Source: Pseudomonadota bacterium
Lineage (GTDB): Bacteria; Myxococcota_A; UBA796; GCA-2862545
NCBI GenBank assembly: GCA_947505245.1
Contig: CANNIZ010000015.1
Coordinates: 31,684 to 95,683 of the forward strand
Length of the DNA stretch: 64,000 nucleotides
Direction of reading: 5' to 3'
This document shows, piece by piece, positions 1-8,707 of the stretch. Both the position numbers and the translations under genes were made by a program. The notes beneath the pieces are model-generated. The model did no database searches. It worked only from the letters and a program-made list of their open reading frames with translations, and had not been told where the DNA came from. Within the stretch, counting starts at the first letter, position 1. The number at the start of each line of letters is the position of its first letter.

Positions 1-1
1 C

Positions 2-634
2 TATGGCTGCGCCAGCGACGTGATGCCCGACGGGGAGCTCACCGCGGGGTTCGTCGGGGCGTCCGTGTGCAGCGGTGACTCCGGCGGGCCCCTGTACCTG
101 CCGACGGACCGTGGCGTGTTCCTCGCGGGCGTGACGTCCCGCGGCGCGATCCCGTGCGGCAACGGCGGGATCTTCGGGCGGCCCGACAACGCCACCCTGT
201 TCAGCTGGATCGAGGACGTGACCGAGCGGCAGCTACCCCGGCCGCTTTGCCTCGAGCCCACGGCGCGGCCGCTGTACTACGTGAAGAACCAGCCGGCGAC
301 GACGCCGATCGACGCTGGCTCAGACGCGGACCCGTACACGTTCGATGTCGTCACGCCGCCGGTGTTCGGGTCGGCCCGGGTGGACGATGCGGGCGTGCTC
401 ACGTTCACGCCCGAGCGCGGGTTTCACGGCAATGATCAGGTGGTGGTGCGGGTGCGCGACGATCGCGGCTGGACCGGTGAGGTGGCCATCCCGATCGTGC
501 ACGTGTCCCGAGGTGACTACCGCGACTTCACCGGCGAGAAGGCGGCCTGCGGTTGTGATCAGTCGCCGGCGGGTGGCGCGTTCGCGTTCGCGCTCACGCT
601 GGCGTTGCTGGTCCGGCGCCGGCGCTCCTCTTAG
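2..634 (+). CDS. Secreted trypsin-like serine protease, C-terminal part, with MYXO-CTERM-type tail (5' partial)
   Basis: The frame is open from base 2, so the N-terminus lies outside the window. The motif GDSGGP (about residues 26-31 of the visible part) is the S1 chymotrypsin/trypsin active-site serine region, so this is the C-terminal half of the protease domain. A Val/Thr-rich segment with an FxxNDxxxVRVRD-like pattern follows, resembling a cadherin-like or Ig-like beta-sandwich. The end is a Cys-Gly-Cys-Asp-Gln-Ser-Pro-Ala-Gly-Gly motif, a hydrophobic helix and an Arg-rich tail, the layout of MYXO-CTERM sorting signals. It is therefore probably exported and surface-processed (inference). 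The His and Asp of the triad are not visible. Confidence 0.85.
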   Translation, partial: YGCASDVMPDGELTAGFVGASVCSGDSGGPLYLPTDRGVFLAGVTSRGAIPCGNGGIFGRPDNATLFSWIEDVTERQLPRPLCLEPTARPLYYVKNQPATTPIDAGSDADPYTFDVVTPPVFGSARVDDAGVLTFTPERGFHGNDQVVVRVRDDRGWTGEVAIPIVHVSRGDYRDFTGEKAACGCDQSPAGGAFAFALTLALLVRRRRSS

Positions 635-637
635 CGA

Positions 638-871
638 TCACGACCACCTCCACCAGCCCCACATGGGCGTCTGGCGCTGGTAGGTCGTGTACGACGGGCA
701 CTTCTGCAGCGTCAGCCGCACCGCTCCGAGCGCCGACGGCTGGAGCCAGACGCCGGTCGACGTCGTGGCGAACGCGACGAGCACCCACCCCTGCGCCCGC
801 TCGAAGAAGACGTTCGGGTGCCGCGAATAGCGCCACAGGCCGATGGTGTTGAAGTCGGGACCCGCTTCGCC
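638..871 (-). pseudogene. DUF1295 (steroid 5-alpha-reductase-like) gene tail, duplicated remnant
   Basis: The minus strand encodes about 77 residues that closely match the C-terminus of the intact DUF1295 membrane protein at 10485-11279, sharing GLWRYSRHPN and the end QRQTPMWGWWRWS. Relative to the intact copy, an in-frame block of about 14 residues (the LLFFGSTRFTEEL region) is missing. There is no start codon of its own: upstream it joins a different gene fragment (856-1077) in another frame. It is a broken partial duplicate; whether it is transcribed is unknown. Confidence 0.75.
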
Positions 872-1077
872 TCGTACGCGAGCACGCCGATGGGCGTCGC
901 ACTCGAGACCAGCCGCTTCATCGACGCCTTCTTCTCGGACTTCTCGAGCTCGGCCGCGTTGCGAAATCGATACGCCGTACACCAGCAGAAGTGTGGCCCG
1001 CCTCGCGCCTCGAACAACCGCGCGAAGTCATCCCAGTTCTCGGCGGTCACTGGGCGGATGTCGAACGGGTGCTTCAT
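856..1077 (-). pseudogene. GNAT-like acetyltransferase N-terminal fragment
   Basis: The minus strand starts at ATG 1077 and reads MKHPFDIRPVTAENWDDF, then a segment with GPHFCWC and TPIGVLAYE. This resembles the beginning of a GNAT-family N-acetyltransferase, in which PIGVLAY precedes the acetyl-CoA-binding core. After about 70 residues the frame runs into the DUF1295 tail in a different reading frame, so the catalytic half is lost. The family call rests on my recognition of the pattern and is moderate; the truncation is clear from the sequence. Confidence 0.55.
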
Positions 1078-1119
1078 CAGCCCCAGGCGTAACGTCGTGG
1101 TTGCCGTTCGTGGTGCGCG

Positions 1120-4098
1120 TCAGTGCGGGGCCGTGTACACGCGCCCGGCGTTGCCGGCAGGCACGGTGCCAACCAGCGCGTCCGCGAACACCTTGACCGT
1201 GCCGCCGTTGGTCGTGCCCAGGCCGCCGGTGACATTCACGGTGCCACCGGTCAGGTCGACCGTGGGGGCGTCGAGCAGGACGCCGCCACCACCGCCCGCC
1301 GCGCCAGCGACGGCGCCCGTTCCGCCGCCACCTCCGCGGGCGGAGGCCGTGCCGGGCAGGTCGAGACGTTCGACCGCTACGAGGGTGATCGCGCCGCCGC
1401 CCGCGCCGCCGCCGCCACCACCACGCGGACGCGACGCCGAGACAGCGCCGTTCAGACCGTTGGCGTCCGTCGTTCCGCCCGCGCCCCCAGCACCACAGGA
1501 GCCGCCACCTCCGCCGCCGGCGCCGCTGTTGGAGGCGCCGCCCCCTCCGCCGGTGCCGATGCAGTTCGCCGTACCCGCCCCGCCGCCGCCGCCCGAGCCA
1601 AGGCCGACGCTGCGCGCGGTGGAGACGTCACCGTTCACTCCGGCCCCAAGGTAACCGCCGGACGCTCCTGCCCCACCCGCGAACGGCCCGGTCCCGGCGC
1701 CGCCCGGGCCCGCCGAGGCGGCCGCGCCCGATGAGCCAGCGCCGCCCGGGCTCCACGAGCAGCCGGACCCGGCGCCGGACCCGATGCCGCCCGCGCCACC
1801 GAGGCCGCCGACGCCCGAGCCCCCTGCGAAGCCACCGAGGCCCGCGCCGCCGCCGCCGCCGGCGCCGCCCGCGCCACCGCCGCCGCCGCCGCCGCCGCCC
1901 GCGTACACGCGCGAGATCCCGCCGATACCGCCCGTCGCGCTGTTCGCGGGGCTTCCACCGTCGCCGCCCTTTCCACCTGCGGCCGCGGCCCCGCCGGCCA
2001 GCGCGGGCGACGGCGCGCCGCCGACGCCCCCCTGCCCGTGGTTCGGCATGGTGCCGTCGCCGCCGGTTCCGCCAGTGATTCCGACCGTGATCGAGCCACC
2101 CGCCCCAAAGGGACCCGCAGCGAACGTGCCCCCGAGCCCTCCGTTCCCGTTGCCGCCATTGCCGCCCGCGCCGCCGTCGCCGCCCGTCGAGTCATCCGCG
2201 CACTCCTCGGCGCCGCCGCCGCCACCGCCGCCGCCGCTGCCTCCGGCGCCGCCGCCGCCGCCCCCGCCAAAGCCCGCGCCGTCCGCTTCGATGGCCCCAG
2301 CGACCCGGATCGTGTTCGCGTACAGCGACAGCCAGCCGTCCCGCGGGCTCGTCACCGCCGGATCCGAGGGTGCCATGCCCGTCGCAACGCCAGCCACGAC
2401 GCCCCAGCTCTGGACGTGCACGGTGGCGCTCGACGGAACGTCGACGGCCTCGAACCAGTGTTCGCCATAGACGGTGTCCCGACCGCTCGTCGGCCAATTC
2501 GCTGTACTCCCGCCGCGCGCGTCGTTGGCGCGCAGCGCCGCGATGTCCCCCGCGAACGTGACCGCCTCGGCGACGCCGATCGCGGCCGAGGTCCCGGTCG
2601 AGCAGTTCAGGCCCGCGAACATCGGGTGGACCGATACGTAGTACCGAGCGTCCGTCCACGCGCCGAGCACGGTGAGCGAGGCCAACCGTGCGTCCACCGC
2701 CGTCCCCTCAGAAGTATAGGACAACACGTCCGTGCCGCCAGGCGACGTGCCGATCGCCACCTCGTACGCGGTCGCGCCCGCCACGGCCGTCCAATTCGCG
2801 TCGAGGTACCCGGCGCCCGCGCCGAGCGGCGAGTAGCGCCACATCGCGCTCACGCCCGGCGAGCGGCTGCCCGCCTTCACCGTGGGCACGCCGGCGACAG
2901 CGGACACGCCGTCGCAGTTCTCGTCGACCCCGCCGCAGACCTCCGTGGCGCCCGGGTTCACCGCGCCCACAGCGTCGTCGCAGTCTTGCGCCTTCAGAAA
3001 GCCGTCCCCGTCGAGGTCGTCGTCCTTCGTCGTCGCCGAGCAGTCGTTGTCTACGCCGTCGTACACGACTTCTGTAGCGCCCGGGTTCACCGCGGCCGCG
3101 GCGTCGTCGCAGTCTGCCGCCTTCAGGAAGCCGTCCCCGTCAAGATCGTCGTCCTTCGTCGTCGCCGAGCAGTCGTTGTCCACGCCGTCGTACACGACTT
3201 CCGTAGCGCTCGGATTCACGGTGCCCACGGCGTCGTCGCAGTCCTGCGCCTTCAGAAAGCCGTCCCCGTCAAGATCGTCGTCCTTCGTCGTCGCCGAGCA
3301 GTCGTTGTCGACCGTGTCGTAGGGGACTTCGGTAGCGCCAGGGTTCACCGCGTTCGCCGTGTCGTCGCAGTCCTGTGCCTGTGCGAACCCGTCCCCGTCG
3401 AGATCGTCTTCCAGCGTGGTCACGTCGCAGTCGTTGTCCACGCCGTCGTAAGGGACCTCCACCGCGTCGGGGTTCACGGTCTCATCGGCGTCATTGCAGT
3501 CGTCCGCCTGAACGAAGCCGTCGCCGTCCAGATCGTCTTCCAGCGTGGTCACGTCGCAGTCGTTGTCCACGCCGTCGTACGGGACCTCCACCGCGTCGGC
3601 GTTAACGGTGCCATCCGCATCGTCGCAGTCTTTACACGCCGCGAAACCGTCCTCGTCGCCGTCGGTGTAGCCCACCTCGCCGTCGCAGTTGTAGTCGACA
3701 GGGTCCGCGCAATCGTCTTCGGTGGCGCCGGGATGCACGTCTTCACGTGTGTCGTCACAGTCCGTCCCGTCTGCAACCGAACCCGACGGCGCCTCGCACG
3801 CCTCGACCGCGCCGGACTTCAGTCCAAAGGCGTCGCCGTCGGCGTCGGTGTACCAGGTGGGCGCGTCCGTGGCGTCCTCGTCGATCTCGCCGTCACAGTC
3901 ATCATCATCGCCGTCACACGTGGTGTCGCCGCCGGGGCCGACGTCCGCGTTGGCGTCGTCGCAGTCCTCGGAGGCGGGCACGCCGTCGTTGTCCGCGTCG
4001 ACGTCGACCACGCTCGTATCGACCACCTCCGAGTCGCGATCGACCTTGCGGCAAGCGGCGAGAAAGGCCAGGAGCAGGACGGTGCGGGCGCGCGACAT
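1120..4098 (-). CDS. MopE-like calcium-binding-repeat lipoprotein with glycine-rich C-terminal region
   Basis: 992 aa. ATG 4098 is preceded by GGAGG at 5-nt spacing. Residues 1-16 form a lipoprotein signal ending LAAC (Cys16). Residues about 34-410 hold Asp-rich repeats of about 40 aa (DLDGDGF..., CDD, YDGVDNDC), as in MopE/SpaA-type surface proteins, which probably bind calcium. Residues about 415-520 look like a fibronectin-type strand-rich domain. Residues about 610-920 are extremely Gly-rich, reminiscent of PE_PGRS proteins, before a 70-residue ordinary tail. Cell-surface adhesion or structural display is an inference. The tandem repeats make the locus prone to length change by recombination. 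A smaller paralogue lies at 22061-24127. Confidence 0.9.
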   Translation of the reverse strand: MSRARTVLLLAFLAACRKVDRDSEVVDTSVVDVDADNDGVPASEDCDDANADVGPGGDTTCDGDDDDCDGEIDEDATDAPTWYTDADGDAFGLKSGAVEACEAPSGSVADGTDCDDTREDVHPGATEDDCADPVDYNCDGEVGYTDGDEDGFAACKDCDDADGTVNADAVEVPYDGVDNDCDVTTLEDDLDGDGFVQADDCNDADETVNPDAVEVPYDGVDNDCDVTTLEDDLDGDGFAQAQDCDDTANAVNPGATEVPYDTVDNDCSATTKDDDLDGDGFLKAQDCDDAVGTVNPSATEVVYDGVDNDCSATTKDDDLDGDGFLKAADCDDAAAAVNPGATEVVYDGVDNDCSATTKDDDLDGDGFLKAQDCDDAVGAVNPGATEVCGGVDENCDGVSAVAGVPTVKAGSRSPGVSAMWRYSPLGAGAGYLDANWTAVAGATAYEVAIGTSPGGTDVLSYTSEGTAVDARLASLTVLGAWTDARYYVSVHPMFAGLNCSTGTSAAIGVAEAVTFAGDIAALRANDARGGSTANWPTSGRDTVYGEHWFEAVDVPSSATVHVQSWGVVAGVATGMAPSDPAVTSPRDGWLSLYANTIRVAGAIEADGAGFGGGGGGGAGGSGGGGGGGGAEECADDSTGGDGGAGGNGGNGNGGLGGTFAAGPFGAGGSITVGITGGTGGDGTMPNHGQGGVGGAPSPALAGGAAAAGGKGGDGGSPANSATGGIGGISRVYAGGGGGGGGGAGGAGGGGGAGLGGFAGGSGVGGLGGAGGIGSGAGSGCSWSPGGAGSSGAAASAGPGGAGTGPFAGGAGASGGYLGAGVNGDVSTARSVGLGSGGGGGAGTANCIGTGGGGGASNSGAGGGGGGSCGAGGAGGTTDANGLNGAVSASRPRGGGGGGAGGGAITLVAVERLDLPGTASARGGGGGTGAVAGAAGGGGGVLLDAPTVDLTGGTVNVTGGLGTTNGGTVKVFADALVGTVPAGNAGRVYTAPH

Positions 4099-4231
4099 GG
4101 AACCTCCAAAGAACGCACGTTACCACGCGAACGTGGGACTCGCCCGACGCGTCGGGCGGCGCCACACCGGCGACGTGACGCACCGATCCCAACGCAGCGA
4201 GCTTCCCTGAGTTCCGGCATATTCTCGGGGC

Positions 4232-4544
4232 ATGAACGAGAACACGCCGCTCGAAGGAAACGCCGCCGGGTGGCTCCCGTACGCGCAGGTCACCGTCGCG
4301 TCCCTGCCCGGGAATGACGCCGGACGCCCGCCCGGCCTTCGCCGCGGGGCTGGCGGACGGCGGCGTACTGTACGGGGGCCTCAACGGCATCGCTGCGTAC
4401 GGCCGCAAACACCGCGCGATCGGGGCCTGGGCGCTGACGCTGCTGCTCGGCCTCGTCTACGTGCCGCTGCTCTGACCGCCCATCCGGATCCTGCTCGTCG
4501 TCGCAATGCTCAACAGCGGCGTCAGAAAGGCCTTCCTCGGCTGA
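4232..4544 (+). pseudogene. Small membrane protein, broken by frameshift and internal stop
   Basis: ATG 4232 opens a frame beginning MNENTPLEGNAAGWLPY. After about 28 residues the plausible protein continues in another frame from 4314, with FAAGLADGGVLYGGLNG and a hydrophobic segment ending LVYVPLL at a TGA (4473-4475). The same frame then continues with PIRILLVVAMLNSGVRKAF to a second TGA at 4542-4544. A second, closely similar copy of this last segment lies at 8451-8530, which argues that the segment is genuine old coding sequence. The simplest reading is a small integral-membrane protein inactivated by one frameshift and one nonsense change. A functional 53-aa ORF (4314-4475) cannot be excluded. 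Confidence 0.45.
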
Positions 4545-4555
4545 TCACCGCCGCC
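4476..4555 (+). repeat. 80-bp dispersed repeat, copy 1
   Basis: This stretch aligns without gaps to 8451-8530 at roughly 85-90% by eye. Both copies encode a hydrophobic C-terminal peptide ending SGVRKAF[L/I]G-stop, so the repeat is probably the 3' end of a duplicated gene rather than a mobile element. Confidence 0.6.
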
Positions 4556-4995
4556 AGGGGAGCTTCACATACCGATCGAACCACGGAATCGAAATGACGC
4601 TCAGGCGCACCGCCACTGACGCTTCGGGACGCAGCCTTAACTTCAACGATCTGGCCGGCCCGCCGCTGCTGTCGGGCCCCGGCCTCACCGTGGGGTATTG
4701 CGACGCATCCTCGTGCACGATCACGCCCACGTGTGACGTCATCGATCTGCCCGGCGACATGCGTTCGAATCGCCTCATCGATTTCGACGATCTTGACGTA
4801 CACAAGGTCCTCCCGGAGCGCGGCGGGATCGGCATGATCGATGTTCGGGAAGCAGCGATTCAGCGCATGACGAGCGAGTCTCGACATGCCGACGACGACC
4901 TCCTCCGCCTGCCTGTTGGGCGCCTGCGCGGGGCCACCCGTGACGAGGCGGTCGTGTGGGACGTCGCGTTCGGCGACCGTCATATACTCGGGCAC
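4545..4995 (-). pseudogene. Unidentified gene with a single-base frameshift
   Basis: From GTG 4995 (AGGA upstream) the minus strand encodes a protein-like sequence (AEEVVVGMSRLARHAL..., DLVYVKIVEIDEAIRTHV) up to about 4735. A one-base shift at CACACGTGGG continues it as GVIVHEDASQYPTVRPG... to a stop at 4545, ending DRYVKLPWRR. Joined, it would be about 150 aa. I do not recognise the family. It could be a decayed gene or carry a sequencing error. It ends one base from the remnant on the opposite strand, so the two were probably convergent neighbours. The plus-strand frame over the same bases looks less protein-like. Confidence 0.4.
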
Positions 4996-5074
4996 ACGAC
5001 GTTCCTAGAGGATCGGTATGCACACAGCCCGTGAAAGGGGGCGGCGGTGCGGTATCCTGTCGGCGGAGGTGACG

Positions 5075-5836
5075 ATGGCGCCAGCCGCGGACAGCACCCG
5101 ACAGCGCGAGCTGTTCGAGCGGATCCACGATGCATACGCGAGCCACTACTACGATCGCGACTCGATGGAGTTTCGTCGTCGGTTCATTCACGGGCCGCTC
5201 TGGGACGGGCTTGATCTCGACGGCAAGGAAGTCGCCGATCTCGCCTGCGGGTCGGGGGCGAACTCCGAGGCGCTTCTCGAACGCTTTCCTGGCGTTCGCA
5301 CGACAGGGTTCGACATCTCGGAGCCGGCCGTCGTCGATTACGCAAAGCGCACGGGGCGCCCCTCGCATCGCGTGAACCTCACCGAGGCCGGCTCGTTCGA
5401 AGCCGACTTCGACGCGGCGATGTTCATCGGGGCCCTACACCACTGCGTTTCCGACCTGCGTGCCACGCTCGCGAACGTCGCCGCGATGCTGCGACCGGGC
5501 GGCGTGTTCATGATGATGGAGCCCAACCAGCAGTACGTGCTTGATCACGCCCGGCGGGCCTGGTATCGCAACGACGCGTACTTCGACGCCCAGACCGAGC
5601 GGGCGCTCTCCCACGACGAGCTCGTCGCCCTGTCGCGCGAGTGGTTCGACGTCGAGTGGGTACGTTGGGTCGGGGGACCTGCCTACTTCCTGGTCTACAA
5701 CAGCCTCATCTTCCGGATCCCGCACCCCGTCAAGCGCGCCACCGCGCCGGCGCTGCTGCGACTCGAAGCGTCGTGGAACAAGCTGCCCGGCAAGGTCATC
5801 TACCCGTATTTTCTGGCTCGCTGGCGTCGCCGGTGA
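5075..5836 (+). CDS. Class I SAM-dependent methyltransferase
   Basis: 253 aa. ATG 5075 is chosen because GGAGGT lies 4 nt upstream; the open frame extends further 5' without support. SAM motif I is VADLACGSG (residues 53-61). A post-I acidic region (TGFDIS) follows, then GALHH at about 119-123 and the motif III-like LRPGGVFMMMEP near 139-150, as in the Methyltransf_11/UbiE-like fold. The substrate is unknown. The 3' end overlaps the convergent glycosyltransferase by 41 bp, so the two may have related envelope-glycan roles (inference only). Confidence 0.85.
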   Translation: MAPAADSTRQRELFERIHDAYASHYYDRDSMEFRRRFIHGPLWDGLDLDGKEVADLACGSGANSEALLERFPGVRTTGFDISEPAVVDYAKRTGRPSHRVNLTEAGSFEADFDAAMFIGALHHCVSDLRATLANVAAMLRPGGVFMMMEPNQQYVLDHARRAWYRNDAYFDAQTERALSHDELVALSREWFDVEWVRWVGGPAYFLVYNSLIFRIPHPVKRATAPALLRLEASWNKLPGKVIYPYFLARWRRR

Positions 5837-6779
5837 GCCCGGCGCCAGCCTGCTTGACGTCGCCGACCAGGTAAAGGGGGCGACCGCGCACCTCGTCGTA
5901 GATACGTCCGACGTACTCGCCAAGGATCCCGAGACAGACGAGCTGGACGGCCCCGACGAACAGGATGGCGACCATCAGCGAGGCCCAGCCCGGGACGACC
6001 TGTCCGTACGTAAATTTAAGGTACACGGCGTACAACGCGTAGCTCATGCACGCAGCGGCGAACACCATGCCTGAGACGATCGCGAGGCGGAGCGGCACGA
6101 TCGAAAACGAGAGCACCGCATCGGCGGCGAGACGGACCATGCGGATCAGCGGGTATTTTGTGTGCCCTTCGAACCGGGCCTGGCGCTCGTACAGCACGCC
6201 GGTCTGGCGAAAGCCGATCCACCGCACCATGCCGCGCACGAACCGGTTCTGCTCCCGCAGCTGCCGCATCGCCACGACCGCGCGGCGGCTCAGCAGCCGA
6301 AAATCCCCGGTGTCCACAGGGAGATCGATGGAGGTCAGCAGGCGGACCGCGCGGTAGAACACCCAGGCTGTGCCGAGCTTGAACGCCGACTCCGCTGCGC
6401 GACGGTGACGCACACCGTAGACGACGTCGAAGCCCTCGCGCCAGCGGTCGAGCATCAGGAGCAGCACCTCGGGCGGGTCCTGCAGGTCGGCGTCCATCAC
6501 CGCGACCGCCTGCCCGCGAGCGTAGTCGAGCCCCGCCGTGATCGCGAGCTGGTGCCCATAGTTTCGTGACAGGTCGAGGATGCTTACGCGCGGGTCGCGG
6601 GCGTGGAGATCGAGCATCCGCTCGAGCGAGCGGTCGCTACTCCCGTCGTTGACGAGCAGGAGCTCGTAGTCGACGCCAGCCCCCAGCATCACCGCGCTGA
6701 CCCGCGCGTACAGCTCCGCGAGGCCGCCCTCCTCGTTGTACACGGGCACGATGATCGTCAGCGTCGGCGGCTGGTTCAC
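5796..6779 (-). CDS. GT2 polyprenyl-phosphate glycosyltransferase, GtrB/ArnC/DPM1-like
   Basis: 327 aa. The N-terminus TLTIIVPVYNEE, NDGSSD (44-49) and DADLQDPP (96-103, with the DxD metal-binding motif) identify a family 2 glycosyltransferase. The SRNYGHQLAITAGLDYA segment and two C-terminal membrane helices (about 232-255 and 265-290) match the subgroup that loads a sugar onto undecaprenyl/dolichyl phosphate at the inner membrane. It overlaps the upstream membrane-protein gene by 4 nt (ATGA), indicating translational coupling. Together they probably form a lipid-linked sugar donor and the GT-C-type enzyme that uses it (inference). Confidence 0.9.
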   Translation of the reverse strand: MNQPPTLTIIVPVYNEEGGLAELYARVSAVMLGAGVDYELLLVNDGSSDRSLERMLDLHARDPRVSILDLSRNYGHQLAITAGLDYARGQAVAVMDADLQDPPEVLLLMLDRWREGFDVVYGVRHRRAAESAFKLGTAWVFYRAVRLLTSIDLPVDTGDFRLLSRRAVVAMRQLREQNRFVRGMVRWIGFRQTGVLYERQARFEGHTKYPLIRMVRLAADAVLSFSIVPLRLAIVSGMVFAAACMSYALYAVYLKFTYGQVVPGWASLMVAILFVGAVQLVCLGILGEYVGRIYDEVRGRPLYLVGDVKQAGAGLTGDASEPENTGR

Positions 6780-8305
6780 AGGGCACCTTCGGCGTCGGGC
6801 GCGCCCCGCAAGAGCACGTCGGCGACCGTGTCAGCGTAGGCGCGGTGCCAATGCCCGGAGGCGAGCAGGGTGCGCACCAACGGGCCGTCGTGGTCGAACA
6901 ACACCCAATCGACGCCATAGCGGTCGAGCACCGCCTCGGAGGAGGAGCCCCCGTTCACGACGTCGACGTATTCGCTCATGAACGCGACGCCGTACATGTC
7001 CGAGCGACCATCGACGAACACCCGGTACCGCGGCCACCCAGCGAAGATCAAGTATCCACCCCACAGATCCGTAGTGAACGGGTTGCCTTCGACACCGCGC
7101 TCCTCGGCCCACGCGAGCGCGGCGACGGGGTAACGGGCGGAATCCGGCGTGGCGTCGAGCAGCTGCCACGGCCCGACGCGACCTCCCATAGCACTGACGA
7201 GCAGGCACGCGAGGACGCTGAGGGCGGCGAACAGCCCTCCCTTGATCTCGTAGTCCACGAACTCGGCTGACAATGCGCCCGCGCGTTCGCGCACGCGCGC
7301 AAGGGCGGGCACCGTTTCGAGAGACATGGTCGAGGCGAACGCTGCGTCCCCGGCGCGCTCGGCGATGATCCACGAGCTGAGCAGCGCGGACAGTGGCACC
7401 GCCCGGACCATGAAGAACGCGGCGTGGGCGTTGAACACCAGGACCACGCCCTCGAACAGCGACAGTCCCCGCCGAGACTGGATCAGAATCGCCGCGCTGC
7501 ACACGAGGCCGACCTCGAACCACCGCTCTTCGCGGAGGTTCGGCGGCAGCCACTCGCCGACGTGAGACAAAAGCCACGCCCACCGGCCGTCGACGACGTG
7601 TAGCGGGTAGGCGAGGAGCGCGGGCCCGCATGGGTTGAGGCATGCCGCCCCGAGCGTCGCGCCGATCGCCAGCGCGGTCGGCACGAGCCGCCGCCGGATG
7701 CTCGCGTCGCCGAGGGCCGCGTGGACGAGGTCCACGCCGAATGACAGGCCCAACAACGCGAAGCCCATCATGAACCCGGCGTGGAGGTTGACCCAGACCA
7801 CCATGATCGGAGCGAACCACGCCCAGGATCCTTGGCCGTCGCGGGCGCGCAACAACAGCCACAGCCAGGTCATCGCGATCACCATCGTGAACACGTGCGG
7901 GCGCGCAAGCCAATGGAGCATCGTTGCGGCGGTCGCGCCGAACATAACCACAAACGCCGGAAATACTGAAACACCCCGAGACAGTGCGAGGCGATAGCCG
8001 ATGTACAACGAGCTCGCGACGGCCACCCCCGAGATCAGGGCGACGCCGTTCCACCCAAGGCCGCGGTACGCGAGGGCGAACAGCACCCCGCTGAGCCACT
8101 CCTGCACGACCCACTCGGCGCCCGGGTGGGTGAAGCTGAACGGGTCGACGGTCGGGACGTGCCCGGTCGAGAGGATGAGCAGGCCGGTCGCCGTATGGCG
8201 GAACGAATCCCCATCGTGAAACGTCCTCGGCGAGACGAGGATCTGCCCCATGACCGCGCAGAACAGCACGTCCCCGAACGTCGGGACCAGGCGGCGCATG
8301 TCCAT
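6776..8305 (-). CDS. Polytopic membrane protein, GT-C glycosyltransferase-like
   Basis: 509 aa with about 10 hydrophobic segments in the first 370 residues and a soluble C-terminal third (YPVAALAWAEERGVEGNPF..., VFVDGRSDMYG). The N-terminal loop with GDSFRHTATG and HPGAEWVVQEWLSG resembles the first periplasmic loop of uncharacterised bacterial GT-C-fold proteins. The 4-nt overlap with the polyprenyl-phosphate glycosyltransferase downstream supports use of a lipid-linked sugar. No catalytic residue can be confirmed from sequence alone. ATG 8305 is preceded by a G-run that may act as the ribosome-binding site. Confidence 0.75.
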   Translation of the reverse strand: MDMRRLVPTFGDVLFCAVMGQILVSPRTFHDGDSFRHTATGLLILSTGHVPTVDPFSFTHPGAEWVVQEWLSGVLFALAYRGLGWNGVALISGVAVASSLYIGYRLALSRGVSVFPAFVVMFGATAATMLHWLARPHVFTMVIAMTWLWLLLRARDGQGSWAWFAPIMVVWVNLHAGFMMGFALLGLSFGVDLVHAALGDASIRRRLVPTALAIGATLGAACLNPCGPALLAYPLHVVDGRWAWLLSHVGEWLPPNLREERWFEVGLVCSAAILIQSRRGLSLFEGVVLVFNAHAAFFMVRAVPLSALLSSWIIAERAGDAAFASTMSLETVPALARVRERAGALSAEFVDYEIKGGLFAALSVLACLLVSAMGGRVGPWQLLDATPDSARYPVAALAWAEERGVEGNPFTTDLWGGYLIFAGWPRYRVFVDGRSDMYGVAFMSEYVDVVNGGSSSEAVLDRYGVDWVLFDHDGPLVRTLLASGHWHRAYADTVADVLLRGAPDAEGAL

Positions 8306-8707
8306 GTCAGACCCCCGGCGCAGTGTACCCTTTCGCGCGGGACCTCGCGTCGAGCAGGTCCACGAGGTTCGCGTCGAGCGCCGCAGCGGCCCCCGCTAAT
8401 GGTCTACAGGGCATGGCGCTCGGCCGAGCAGCGAAACTCCACGCGCAGGGCCGCCCATCGGGATCCTGCTCGTCGTCGGAATGCTCTACAGCGGCGTCCG
8501 AAAGGCCTTCATCGGCTGATAACCGCCGCCTGGGAAGACGCCCGGTTCGTCGGCCGGGACAAGGTCGGCGAGTGGACGCCGGGCGGCGAAGCGCGGGCCC
8601 TGACACGGGTGTCGCGATCCCAGCGGCTGCGGGTTGCAGAGCACGGCTCCAGGCCCTTCTTCGGCTGGCACGAGGTGTGCTACTCACCTCGGTGAACGGA
8701 GGTTCCC
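8306..8707. other. Intergenic region with gene remnants
   Basis: 402 bp between divergent genes. On the minus strand just upstream of 8305 there is a short reading frame (8307-8411) ending LDANLVDLLDARSRAKGY..., which could be the tail of a lost upstream gene of the membrane-protein operon. The middle holds copy 2 of the 80-bp repeat (8451-8530). The remainder shows no convincing gene. GGAGG at 8698-8702 serves the next gene. Confidence 0.5.
8451..8530 (+). repeat. 80-bp dispersed repeat, copy 2
   Basis: Partner of 4476-4555, in the same orientation. It encodes PPIGILLVVGMLYSGVRKAF followed by a stop. No upstream coding context is preserved here, so it is a detached 3' gene end. Confidence 0.6.

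Noticed and set aside
2038..4317. Long plus-strand open frame opposite the MopE-like gene
   Set aside because: It is the antisense shadow of repetitive GC-rich coding sequence; the composition is Arg/Val-rich with no domain, and the minus strand has a lipobox, ribosome-binding site and known repeats.
8307..8411. 35-codon minus-strand ORF just upstream of the 509-aa membrane protein
   Set aside because: Too short and without a recognised family; noted only as a possible tail of a lost gene.
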